Of a DNA stretch of 64,000 nucleotides, positions 55,468 through 63,881 are shown one piece after another (position 1 is the stretch's first letter; every line of letters starts with the position of its first letter). The DNA lies in the NCBI GenBank assembly GCA_050246795.1, contig JBFWVJ010000007.1, forward strand, positions 56,591 through 120,590, read 5' to 3'. The notes below the pieces were generated by a model. That model had not been told where the DNA came from. It made no database searches and worked only from the letters and a program-made list of their open reading frames with translations. Both the position numbers and the translations under genes were made by a program. The DNA is from JBFWVJ01 sp050246795 (GTDB lineage Bacteria > Patescibacteriota > Gracilibacteria > JAUYGZ01).

Positions 55468-57789
55468 ATGAAAAAACTCCTCGATCATTTCCGATCACGA
55501 TTGCGACGACAGACCTGGATCAGTGCCGGATGCGCACTGCTGGTCAGCTTGGCAATCCTGAGCCTGATTTCGCATTCGACGGAGCTCGGTGGGATCTTTG
55601 AAAAAGCGTTTGCAGAGGTCACCGCAACAAATCCCACTGGATCCGGCACTGGTTCGGGTTTCTTCGGTTCGCTCGGACAGGGGGTGGGGACGGTTATTTC
55701 CGGACTCGCGACGCTCTTTATCAAGCTCCTCGCGGGGATCCTCTGGTTCGTCCTCTACTGGATGGGCGACCTGATGGACAACACCTTCATCCTGGAAGGT
55801 CAGATCGGAGAAAAGCTCCGGTCGGTTTGGGTCATCGTCCGCAACTTCGTTAATATCTTCTTCGCCATCGTGTTGGTCGTGGCCGCGCTGATGAATGTGA
55901 TCGGTTACGCTGATGAAGGCGGAAACTATGCCATGAAGAAATTTATCCCGAAGATGGCCCTGGCGCTGATCGCGGTGAATTTCACTTTTCTGGCATGTCG
56001 GCTGGTCCTGGACCTCAACAATGTCATCACCACCGCCATTTTCGCCATCCCCAGAAGTGTGACCAGCATCAGCGACATCGGGCCCAGTGGGACCGCCGGG
56101 GTGAGAATTTTTAAGAATTTTAAATGCCTTTCCAGCCAAAGCACCTTAGATCAAGAAATGCAGCGGGTCGGGAACCTCGAACGCCAGGATGCTTATAAAG
56201 GAGTGATCAATTCACTCGGAGGCGTCTGTTTCGCGGTCGATCCAGGACCAAATGGCGTGAACAATCCGGTGATCGCCCTGGATTCCAGCCAGTTTAACAA
56301 AAAAGACTTCGTTTGGACGATGGCGACCCAATTCCAGGGACTGCACAACCTAAATAAAGTATCCCAACTGACCAATCCCGACTTCACCGGGCTCACGGTC
56401 AACGCGCTGTTCTCGATCATCTTCGCCGTGATTTATGGCGCGGCATACGTAGCGATGTTTGTGATCCTGCTGGCACGTATGGTCGTCCTGTGGATTACCA
56501 TCATGCTCTCGCCGTTGGCCGCCATATCCATCGCTATTCCAGACTTACTGCCGGAGGAGCTGAATATTCAGAAAAAGTTCCTCGATCATGCCTTCGTTCC
56601 GGCCAAGATGGCGGTGCCGATTTCCTTTGGCTACATTCTCATTTCTCAGATGAATATCGCCATCCAGACGGACTCCCTCATCGTCCAGGACAAAACCTTG
56701 AACCTCTCAGAGAGTGGAGAATTCGCTCGTGAAACCTCGATCACCAGTCTGATGTACGGCGCGGCCAGCGTGGCCATCATCTGGATGGGGGTCTTCACCG
56801 CCAGCAAGGACGTGATCGGTTCAGAATTTGTGAACAACTGGATCAAAGAACCGATTCAAAAGGCTGGTTCTACAGTGGCGAAATGGCCGACCTACTTGCC
56901 GATCCTCCCCGTATCCGGTGGCGCTTCCCTGCAGACCGTGATGACCGGGATCGAAACCTATCGAAAGACCATCGCCGAGGGCAGGAGAAAGAGGGATCTG
57001 GATATCGCCAACAAGTATTTGGCCTCCTTGGGCATTATTACTTCTGAGACCAGAGGAGCCGTCGAGGAAATCGAACGCGCCATTCAGCGAGGCAACGGTA
57101 CCATCACCACTACCAATATCGGCCGGATCCGTGATGTGGCCAAAGGCAACGATGGTGAGTTTAAGCGCCTGACGCAACAGCTTGCGCAGGTGACGAATAC
57201 CACCGATCAAAGAGCGATCGCCCAGACCTATGGATATGGTGATAATTTTACCGCCTTCCAAACCGATGTGAACAATCGAAACTGGACGAATCTTAAACAA
57301 AAACTTGAAAGCGCGGCTCCACCTCCTCAGACCAGTGGTGGTGGGCCTATGTACACTGATATCGCATCTGGAACACTCGCTCTTGATGAGGCTCAAAAGA
57401 ACATAACCTTATCTGATACTGCCATCGGTGACCTTGACCAATCTATCAGAGGAAGATTTAAGGTCAGTGATACTGATAAGGACTTCAAATTGCAAGAGGT
57501 GGAATTCTCATCATTTATTACCAACCTTAGAGATTCATCAAAGGTTGGACCTGAAGCCTTGAGAGCATTCCTGCCGCTCCTTCAGAATGTGGTAGAAAAA
57601 AACCAAAATGTGAAACAAGAAATCGGAAATGATACGGCGCTTATTCAAAGGATCAGAAATCTTCGTTCCAGTGACACGGATAACAATACAGTCATTCGAA
57701 AACTGATCGCATCTATACGAGGCATTACCGATGAAAATGAAGTGACGAGAGTGACGGGAATTAAACCCGATGGGTCTTTGAATAGCTAA
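55468..57789 (+). CDS. VirB6/TrbL-like polytopic membrane protein
   Basis: A 773-residue protein with an N-terminal signal-like helix (ISAGCALLVSLAILSLIS), then helices near 75-105 (TLFIKLLAGILWFVLYWMGD), 120-142 (FVNIFFAIVLVVAALMNVIG), 153-175 (ALALIAVNFTFLACRLVLDL), 310-360 (ALFSIIFAVIYGAAYVAMFV, MVVLWITIMLSPLAAISIAI) and 425-445. The pattern of RNFVNIFF, KFIPKM and a LARMVVLWITIMLSPLA helix matches VirB6/TrbL-type proteins found in Patescibacteria. The tail of about 300 residues is soluble and contains an EF-hand-like loop DTDKDFKLQEVE near 666-677. The last 450 bp are A/T-richer. Ends the operon. Confidence 0.65.
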   Translation: MKKLLDHFRSRLRRQTWISAGCALLVSLAILSLISHSTELGGIFEKAFAEVTATNPTGSGTGSGFFGSLGQGVGTVISGLATLFIKLLAGILWFVLYWMGDLMDNTFILEGQIGEKLRSVWVIVRNFVNIFFAIVLVVAALMNVIGYADEGGNYAMKKFIPKMALALIAVNFTFLACRLVLDLNNVITTAIFAIPRSVTSISDIGPSGTAGVRIFKNFKCLSSQSTLDQEMQRVGNLERQDAYKGVINSLGGVCFAVDPGPNGVNNPVIALDSSQFNKKDFVWTMATQFQGLHNLNKVSQLTNPDFTGLTVNALFSIIFAVIYGAAYVAMFVILLARMVVLWITIMLSPLAAISIAIPDLLPEELNIQKKFLDHAFVPAKMAVPISFGYILISQMNIAIQTDSLIVQDKTLNLSESGEFARETSITSLMYGAASVAIIWMGVFTASKDVIGSEFVNNWIKEPIQKAGSTVAKWPTYLPILPVSGGASLQTVMTGIETYRKTIAEGRRKRDLDIANKYLASLGIITSETRGAVEEIERAIQRGNGTITTTNIGRIRDVAKGNDGEFKRLTQQLAQVTNTTDQRAIAQTYGYGDNFTAFQTDVNNRNWTNLKQKLESAAPPPQTSGGGPMYTDIASGTLALDEAQKNITLSDTAIGDLDQSIRGRFKVSDTDKDFKLQEVEFSSFITNLRDSSKVGPEALRAFLPLLQNVVEKNQNVKQEIGNDTALIQRIRNLRSSDTDNNTVIRKLIASIRGITDENEVTRVTGIKPDGSLNS

Positions 57790-57802
57790 GGAAAAGCGCA
57801 TT

Positions 57803-57860
57803 CTGGTTCCGATCAAGCATGCTCTTCGAAGTCAGAGCGAAGGAGCAAGATCGGAACCAG
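57803..57860. repeat. Palindrome with 12-bp CTGGTTCCGATC arms
   Basis: CTGGTTCCGATC (57803-57814) and GATCGGAACCAG (57849-57860) pair perfectly. The interior contains GCTCTTCGAAG. It is related to the palindrome cluster at 35150-35265. Confidence 0.8.
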
Positions 57861-57878
57861 CTAAGAAGTGCACAAAAA

Positions 57879-57899
57879 AACCCCCGCTGAGCGGGGGTT
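57879..57899 (+). terminator. Intrinsic terminator of the VirB6-like operon
   Basis: AACCCCCGC-TGA-GCGGGGGTT gives a 9-bp GC-rich stem. The A tract before and TTATT after make it usable on either strand; it lies 90 bp after the operon's last stop. Confidence 0.8.
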
Positions 57900-57967
57900 A
57901 TTGGAGAAGTTTTTTGACAGCTACAATTTGTAAGAATGAAACGGTAGCCGACAACTTTCCAATGAGT

Positions 57968-58000
57968 AACAAAGTGACTAACTCTTTGTTTTTTGTTTTT
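57968..58000 (+). terminator. Possible intrinsic terminator
   Basis: AACAAAG and CTTTGTT flank a 9-nt loop and are followed by TTTTGTTTTT. No gene is known between this and the terminator at 57879-57899; a TTGACA at 57913 suggests a short transcript might start there. Confidence 0.5.
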
Positions 58001-58320
58001 ACCTTGCGTTTTGCTCAGGTAGTTTAGGTCTTACCCGGACCGTTACCCTCTGAAGATTGCGAAACAATATCGCGCCCGACAGATAAGCCATTAAAGTGGG
58101 TTTGGGCATTGCTTAGTCATGCTCGCGCAGGCGAGGAAAGCAGTGCCGCTCGCAAAAGCAAAGAAAGAGAGACTGAAAGAGTTCAATGCCTCTTTCTTTG
58201 CTGGACGATCTGTCAAGGACCCAGAATGGGTGAGGAGGAGGCTGAGAGGTTTTAAGGCGTCAAAGCCTCCTCCTCGGTGCCCTTCCAGCATGGTGGAAGG
58301 GACATTTTTTTTGTTTTTGT
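58001..58320 (+). ncRNA. Candidate structured non-coding RNA, unidentified
   Basis: A run of strong hairpins ends in an intrinsic terminator: AAAGAAAGAG/CTCTTTCTTT (58160-58199), GAGGAGGAGGC/GCCTCCTCCTC (58232-58275), then CCCTTCCA/TGGAAGGG (58280-58301) and eight T residues to 58312. Near its start, GTAGTTTAGGTCTTACC and GGACCGTTACCC (58019-58048) recur in altered form at 34621-34649. A basic ORF (58119-58421) crosses this region but reads through the terminator, so I favour RNA. I see no signature of RNase P, tmRNA, 6S or SRP RNA. Between 58321 and 58511 I see only short palindromes. Confidence 0.45.
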
Positions 58321-58511
58321 TTTGTTTTAGAAGCCCCCGAAATCAGGACTTCAAGATATACTACCAAATGAAGTCTTATGATTCAACTCACATCCATAGA
58401 CAAAGAGGGAAAACATGGTGATGTATACAATGTTTGCACAAGCAAAGGAGGGTGCACACCCTAGCCACCCCAAAAGGGGGGGATGCTCTCTCCGAGAGAA
58501 CTCCATAACAA

Positions 58512-58553
58512 AACGCGCTCCGCTTCTATACTTGCTTAGAAGCGGAGCGCGTT
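58512..58553 (-). terminator. Long hairpin terminator after gyrA
   Basis: AACGCGCTCCGCTTCT and its complement form a perfect 16-bp stem with a 10-nt loop. On the minus strand it continues TTTTGTTATGG, so it can end the gyrA transcript about 60 bp after the stop. Confidence 0.75.
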
Positions 58554-58613
58554 AATATTCTTAGGTCACTCCTGTGGAGTGTCTTCCCCGTTTGTAAGGG
58601 GGCGAGGGGGTTC

Positions 58614-61256
58614 CTACCCCGTTACTTCTTCAATCAACTCCGCTACTTCAGATTTGATCTCTTTCATCCCATCTTCCAATTCCTTGGTGAGGTGGGGGAT
58701 GATGGATACAGAAGCCACATAATCTCCATCGTACATCTTCATCAGTCTCACTCCTTGCGTAGCCCGACCTTGGCTTGGAACTTCCTCGAGACTCATCCGG
58801 ATGGACTGTCCTTGCTTCGAAATAATGATGATATCCGCCTCTTGTTTGGGATTGATCACCTTTCCGGAAATCAATTTTCCGGTCTTGCCGGTGATACTCG
58901 CGGTTTTCACACCGCTTCCTCCGCGGCTTTGCAGACGGTATTCATTGACGGGGGTGCACTTTCCAATCCCATTTTCCATAATCACCAACAAGCAGTCGGC
59001 CGATTCATTTTCCACGATACTCATATCGACGACCTTGTCTCCGCTCTTGAGCCGAATACCACGGACTCCTTGCGAAGCTCGCCCCATGGGTCGGACTTCT
59101 GTTTGTTGGAAGCGGATTCCCATCCCATTGTTGGTCACCAACATGACCTGGTCATTGAACCCGACCTTTCGCACCCATTCCAGCTGATCACCTTCCACGA
59201 GTTTGATGGCGATCATTCCGCTCTTTCGAACATTCAAGAAGTCTTGAAGAGCGGTCTTCTTCACGGTTCCCTTGACGGTCGCCATGATGAGGTATTCATC
59301 CGGCTTTGGTTCTTGATCCAGGACCATCATGGTCATCACTTTTTCCTGGGGCTGTAAGCTCAAAAGATTCACAATCGCCGTTCCTCGAGCAGTCTTGCTG
59401 GCCTTCGGAACTTCAAACACCGGCAAGGTGAAGACCCGTCCAAAATTGGTGAAGTACATCACCGTATCGTGGTTTCGGGCGAACATCATTTCGATGATCT
59501 CATCTTCTTCTTTCGTCTTCGCGGCTACCACTCCCTTCCCTCCACGGTGCTGGGCTCGGAAAGAGGCAGGATCAAGGCGCTTGATATAGTTTTGCTTGGT
59601 CAGAGCCATGATCATCGGCAGATTGGGAATCGTATCCAGGGAGGAGAACTTCCCAATTTGTTGAGGAACGATTTCCGTACGTCGCTCATCACCGAAGCGT
59701 TCTTTCATCTCGATCAGTTCATCTTTGATGATCGACATGATCAATTTTTCACTTCCCAAAATTTCTTTGAGTTCTCCGATCAGCTTCAATTTCTCCTTCA
59801 GTTCGTCTTCGATCCGCTTTCGTTCCAATCCCGCCAGCGTTTGTAAACGCATATCGAGGATGGCATTGGCTTGGATTTCGGTGAACTTCCATTTCTTCAT
59901 CAGGTTGGCTCGGGCATCGTCTCGGTCAGCGGATTTCTTGATGGTATCAATGATTTCATCGATATGATCCAAGGCTTTCTTCAACCCTTCCAGGATGTGG
60001 GCCCGGGCTTCAGCGATTTTCAATTCATACTGTGTTCGTCGGATGACCACTTCCTTTCGGTGCTTGACGAAGTACTGCATGCAGGCCTTCAGATTGAGCA
60101 GTTGAGGTTGTATGCCGTCCACCAAAGCGATCATATTCATATTGAACGTGGTCTGGAGGGCGGTGTACTTAAAGAGCTGGTTCAAGACCTTCTTTGGAAA
60201 AGCGTCCTTCTTCAATTCGATCACGATTCGGATCGCTTCTTTTCTTCCCGACTCATCCCTCAGATCACTGATGCCTTCGATCTTTTTATCTCGCACCAAG
60301 TCCGCGATCTTGCTGATCAGGTTCGATTTATTCACCTGGTAGGGGATTTCAGAAACGATGATCCGAATCCTCCCACCTTTCATTTCTTCGATATTCGTCT
60401 TGGCACGGACCACGACCCCTCCACGTCCGGTGGCGTACATGGTTTTGATCGCCTCGCGGTCGTAGACAATCCCTCCCGTCGGGAAGTCAGGTCCTTTGAT
60501 AAACTTCATTAAATGGTCGAGGGTCGCTTCTGGGTTGTCGATGATGTGCACGATCCCATCCACCAGTTCATTCAAATTGTGAGGGGGAATATTCGTCGCC
60601 ATCCCTACCGCGATCCCCACCGTCCCGTTCAACAGCAATTGAGGCACCTTGGAAGGAAGGACAGTCGGTTCCATATGGTTCCCGTCGAAGTTGGGGCGAA
60701 AATCGACCGTTTCTTTATTGATATCTTCCAGCATAGCATCTGAGATCTTCGTCAGGCGGGCTTCGGTATAACGATACGCCGCTGCGTTGTCTCCATCGAT
60801 GCTCCCGAAGTTTCCTTGCCCGTCTACGAGTGGATACCGCAGGGAAAAATCCTGAGCCATACGGACCATCGTGTCATAGACCGCGGAGTCACCATGGGGG
60901 TGATATTTACCGATCACATCTCCCACCACCGTAGCCGATTTTCGATACTTCGATCCGGCGTGGAGTCCTGAGTCGAACATGGCATAAAGCACACGGCGAT
61001 GAACGGGTTTCATCCCGTCTCGCACATCTGGAAGAGCACGCATGACGATAACGCTCATGGCGTACGTCAAATAGCTTTCTTCCATTTCCTGGGTGATTTC
61101 CCGTGGAGAAACCCCTCCTTGCACACCAAAAAAGAGTTCTTCACTCCCGCCGTCATCTCCTCCGGTCGATTCGGCGACCACTTCGGGTTCTTCGATCTTT
61201 TTCCTCTTCTTGTCATCTTCAGGCTTTTCAGCCTTTTTTGTTGGTTTTTTTGCCAT
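58614..61256 (-). CDS. gyrA: DNA gyrase subunit A
   Basis: The breakage-reunion subunit of gyrase. The ATG at 61256 starts MAKKPTKK, a Lys/Glu-rich leader of about 50 residues before PREITQEMEESYLTYAMSVI. The winged-helix region has KYHPHGDSAVYDTMVRMAQ with Ser and Asp at the quinolone-contact positions, and the active Tyr is in AAYRYTEARL. The GyrA box reads QHRGGKG instead of QRRGGKG; the C-terminal six-bladed domain is complete. 880 residues. No gyrB is adjacent. The acidic/basic leader is longer than in most GyrA. Confidence 0.97.
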   Translation of the reverse strand: MAKKPTKKAEKPEDDKKRKKIEEPEVVAESTGGDDGGSEELFFGVQGGVSPREITQEMEESYLTYAMSVIVMRALPDVRDGMKPVHRRVLYAMFDSGLHAGSKYRKSATVVGDVIGKYHPHGDSAVYDTMVRMAQDFSLRYPLVDGQGNFGSIDGDNAAAYRYTEARLTKISDAMLEDINKETVDFRPNFDGNHMEPTVLPSKVPQLLLNGTVGIAVGMATNIPPHNLNELVDGIVHIIDNPEATLDHLMKFIKGPDFPTGGIVYDREAIKTMYATGRGGVVVRAKTNIEEMKGGRIRIIVSEIPYQVNKSNLISKIADLVRDKKIEGISDLRDESGRKEAIRIVIELKKDAFPKKVLNQLFKYTALQTTFNMNMIALVDGIQPQLLNLKACMQYFVKHRKEVVIRRTQYELKIAEARAHILEGLKKALDHIDEIIDTIKKSADRDDARANLMKKWKFTEIQANAILDMRLQTLAGLERKRIEDELKEKLKLIGELKEILGSEKLIMSIIKDELIEMKERFGDERRTEIVPQQIGKFSSLDTIPNLPMIMALTKQNYIKRLDPASFRAQHRGGKGVVAAKTKEEDEIIEMMFARNHDTVMYFTNFGRVFTLPVFEVPKASKTARGTAIVNLLSLQPQEKVMTMMVLDQEPKPDEYLIMATVKGTVKKTALQDFLNVRKSGMIAIKLVEGDQLEWVRKVGFNDQVMLVTNNGMGIRFQQTEVRPMGRASQGVRGIRLKSGDKVVDMSIVENESADCLLVIMENGIGKCTPVNEYRLQSRGGSGVKTASITGKTGKLISGKVINPKQEADIIIISKQGQSIRMSLEEVPSQGRATQGVRLMKMYDGDYVASVSIIPHLTKELEDGMKEIKSEVAELIEEVTG

Positions 61257-61335
61257 AGAGAATTCTAAATCATCATAAAAGAGCAGGGGAATTCTAACAT
61301 CCAAACCTACCGAGGTAAATGATCTTTTTTATTTC

Positions 61336-61454
61336 CCATTCTGACCGGAGCCCTGTAATCAGGGCGGAGTGGAGGAATCCCTCACTCTACGATCACCAAG
61401 GGATTCCTCCACTTCACCCACCTCCTAACGACCAATCAGTTTCGGTCGGAATGG
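61336..61454. mobile_element. Small inverted-repeat element (MITE-like), copy 2
   Basis: Starts CCATTCTGACCGGAGCCC and ends TTTCGGTCGGAATGG; 12 of 14 terminal bases are inverted repeats. It contains a 15-bp hairpin (AGTGGAGGAATCCCT, 61368-61382, with its complement at 61399-61413) and CCCTG/CAGGG. Its ends match the 85-bp element at 36032-36116. No coding capacity. It fills most of the 285-bp gap upstream of gyrA. Confidence 0.6.
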
Positions 61455-61542
61455 AAAAACGGAAGAACATGTGAGAAGAGTTAAGGCGAGCATCTAGCAA
61501 AGGGATCGTCGGCATGATATTTTTTGAACAGTCTTCTCTCCT

Positions 61543-62733
61543 ATGGGAAAAATCCTCTCCTTTTTGATCTTTCTGGCTGCTCTGGCCTATGTGGTGCTTC
61601 CCGCGCAACCTCAGCCATTTCGCGATCCAGCACCAAAGGAACTGCATTTTTGGGGAATCTATGACCTGCCGGAGGTCTATTCGCCTATCATTGACGAATT
61701 CAAAAAGACGCATCCCAATATCGAGGTGGTCTATAAACAGTTTCCAAACTCCCAAGAGTATCAAGAGGTGCTGATGCGACAGCTCCCCAAAGGGAAGGGA
61801 CCCGACATTTTTCTCTTTAGCGACCAAAATCGAACCGAAGTGGTGCCCTTCATCAATCCGACCGGAATTGAACTCGCTGAAGCCTTTCCGGCTTATGTCC
61901 GTGAAGTCCTGGGGACAGAGAGGCTCTTGTTCGGAGTTCCGCTCTGGGTCGACTCTCTCGTGCTCTACTACAACAAGCAGTATTACCCGAATGGTATTCA
62001 GTCCAATTGGTATGATTTTGCCGAACAGACCCGGAAGCTGAGCATCGGTGGCGTTGCCATGGGACGCCTGGACAATCTTCGTTCAGGCTGGGACATGCTC
62101 AAAACGCTCTTCCTTCAAAAGGGAATCCAGGTCTCCGGAAAACCAGCCAATAATCTCTACGATGTGCTGGAATTCTTCACCCGTTTTGCCTATCCCATCG
62201 ACCCCTACTTCAACTGGAATGAAAACCTCAATCGAGATTATCCAGACGCCGAAATCGACAGCTTCGCCCGGGAAAAGGTCGCGGCCATTGCGGGATATTC
62301 GCCTTTACAGCAGTTTCTCTTTACCAAAATCGACCAACTGAAGGGCCAAAACCTCCGCAGCATCGCTCGCGAAGAAATCGGGATCGCCGCTTTTCCGCAG
62401 TTTACCCCGGAGGATCCAAAATACCTCGGGAAGTACTTTTTCTTAGGGGTGTCTTTGCACTCGTCTGCTCCAAACGAAGCCTGGGATTTCATTCGCTTGC
62501 TGACTACTGAGGAAAACGCGCGATATTACCAACAGGTCACGGGCAGGACTCCGGGACGGGTCCTTGCGTCAGACTCGAATGACTCAGAGCTCCAAAAAAT
62601 TCAACAACTGCAACTCCCCAACACCTCCCCCTTTCCGATCAGTCAGCCGGCGCAGCAACGGATCGAAGAAGTCGTCGGTCGGGGAATCAAAGATAAAAGA
62701 CTGCTTAGGGAAATTTTGGAAGAGGCATTATAA
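61543..62733 (+). CDS. Extracellular solute-binding protein (family 1), orphan
   Basis: A 396-residue protein with an N-terminal signal/anchor helix (ILSFLIFLAALAYVVLP) without lipobox Cys. The family 1 pattern follows: LHFWGIYDLPEVYSPIIDEF, KTHPNIEVVYKQFPNS, KGPDIFLFSD, GVPLWVDSLVLYYNKQYY, and EAWDFIRLLTTEENARYY near the end. Such proteins deliver sugars or peptides to ABC importers, but no permease or ATPase gene is next to it. It could serve a distant transporter or act as a receptor. It diverges from gyrA. Confidence 0.85.
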   Translation: MGKILSFLIFLAALAYVVLPAQPQPFRDPAPKELHFWGIYDLPEVYSPIIDEFKKTHPNIEVVYKQFPNSQEYQEVLMRQLPKGKGPDIFLFSDQNRTEVVPFINPTGIELAEAFPAYVREVLGTERLLFGVPLWVDSLVLYYNKQYYPNGIQSNWYDFAEQTRKLSIGGVAMGRLDNLRSGWDMLKTLFLQKGIQVSGKPANNLYDVLEFFTRFAYPIDPYFNWNENLNRDYPDAEIDSFAREKVAAIAGYSPLQQFLFTKIDQLKGQNLRSIAREEIGIAAFPQFTPEDPKYLGKYFFLGVSLHSSAPNEAWDFIRLLTTEENARYYQQVTGRTPGRVLASDSNDSELQKIQQLQLPNTSPFPISQPAQQRIEEVVGRGIKDKRLLREILEEAL

Positions 62734-62780
62734 TCTTCGTCGTCCCATTGTTCCCCATCGTCTCACTCATCCCACCCCTC

Positions 62781-63869
62781 ATGCAAATCGGTATCGTAGG
62801 CCTCCCCAATGTCGGAAAATCAACGCTCTTCAACGCCCTGACAAAGTCAAAAGGCGCGCAAATGGCAAACTATCCTTTTTGTACCATTGAACCGAATGTA
62901 GGGATCGTAGAAGTTCCCGATGAGCGCTTAGATGAGCTCTCAAAGGTCGTTCACCCTGAAAAAGTCATCCCCGCGATCATTGAGTTCGTGGATATCGCCG
63001 GCCTGGTGAAAGGAGCTGCATCAGGTGAAGGACTGGGAAATAAATTCTTGGCCAATATACGTGAATGCGATGCTATCCTGCAGGTCGTTCGGGTCTTTGA
63101 AAACAAAGACATCCAACACGTCAGTGAAGTAGTCGATCCCAAAAGCGATATCGAAGTAATCAATACGGAGCTCATTCTGGCCGATCTGGATACGGTTCAA
63201 AGACGGCTCGGAGACCTGGAAAAAAAAGCCAGGACCAATGACAAAGACATCATTGCAAAGCGCGACGCTGTTAGAAAAGTCGAACTGGGGTTGTCTCAGG
63301 AAAAAATGGTCATCGACCTCGAGCTGACAAAGGAAGAACGAGAGCTGATCGTCGATCTGCATCTTTTGACGAATAAACCCGTCCTCTACGCCTGCAACGT
63401 GGCTGAAGACCAGGTGTCTTCAGTGCAAATCGAAGCCTTGCGGCAGAAGCTCGGAGTCGGACCGGCTGCCAAAATCATCCCCGTTTCCGCCCGGGTCGAG
63501 CAGGAATTAAACGATCTGAGTCCAGAAGAAGCCCAGGTATTTTTGGAAGACCTGGGATTGAAAGAAAGCACCTTGAATGCCATGATCCGCGAGGCCTACG
63601 ACCTCTTGGGGCTGCAAACCTACTTCACGGCAGGGGTAAAGGAAGTCAGGGCTTGGACGATCCACAAAGGTTGGAAGGCTCCGCAGGCCGCAGGAGTCAT
63701 CCACACTGACTTTGAAAAAGGATTCATCCGGGCTGAAATCTGCCACTGGAAAGACTTTGTAGACCTCGGCGGAGAGTCCAAATGCCGTGAAGCCGGAAAA
63801 CTTCGCGTCGAGGGCAAGGAGTACGTCATGCACGATGGCGACGTGGTGCATTTTTTGTTTAATAATTAA
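62781..63869 (+). CDS. ychF: Ribosome-binding ATPase YchF
   Basis: An Obg-family P-loop protein (OLA1/YchF) that prefers ATP and binds ribosomes. G1 is GLPNVGKSTLFNAL, G3 is DIAGLVKGAASGEGLGN, and the NxxE-like G4 position reads ACNVAE. The TGS-like C-terminal domain has GVKEVRAWTIHKGWKAPQAAG, ICHWKDFVDLG and HDGDVVHFLFNN. The ATG at 62781 begins MQIGIVGLPNVGKS; the frame is open for 11 more codons upstream but in a pyrimidine-rich leader. 362 residues, standard. Confidence 0.97.
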   Translation: MQIGIVGLPNVGKSTLFNALTKSKGAQMANYPFCTIEPNVGIVEVPDERLDELSKVVHPEKVIPAIIEFVDIAGLVKGAASGEGLGNKFLANIRECDAILQVVRVFENKDIQHVSEVVDPKSDIEVINTELILADLDTVQRRLGDLEKKARTNDKDIIAKRDAVRKVELGLSQEKMVIDLELTKEERELIVDLHLLTNKPVLYACNVAEDQVSSVQIEALRQKLGVGPAAKIIPVSARVEQELNDLSPEEAQVFLEDLGLKESTLNAMIREAYDLLGLQTYFTAGVKEVRAWTIHKGWKAPQAAGVIHTDFEKGFIRAEICHWKDFVDLGGESKCREAGKLRVEGKEYVMHDGDVVHFLFNN

Positions 63870-63881
63870 ATGCACCCCCTA

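Noticed and set aside
57913..57940. A sigma70 promoter from TTGACA at 57913
   Set aside because: No acceptable -10 lies at 16-18 bp (the sequence there is ATGAAAC), so it is mentioned but not listed as a feature.
58119..58421. A 100-codon basic ORF in the 58-kb intergenic region
   Set aside because: It reads through a strong intrinsic terminator at 58280-58312 and its codons follow hairpin arms, so structured RNA explains the sequence better.
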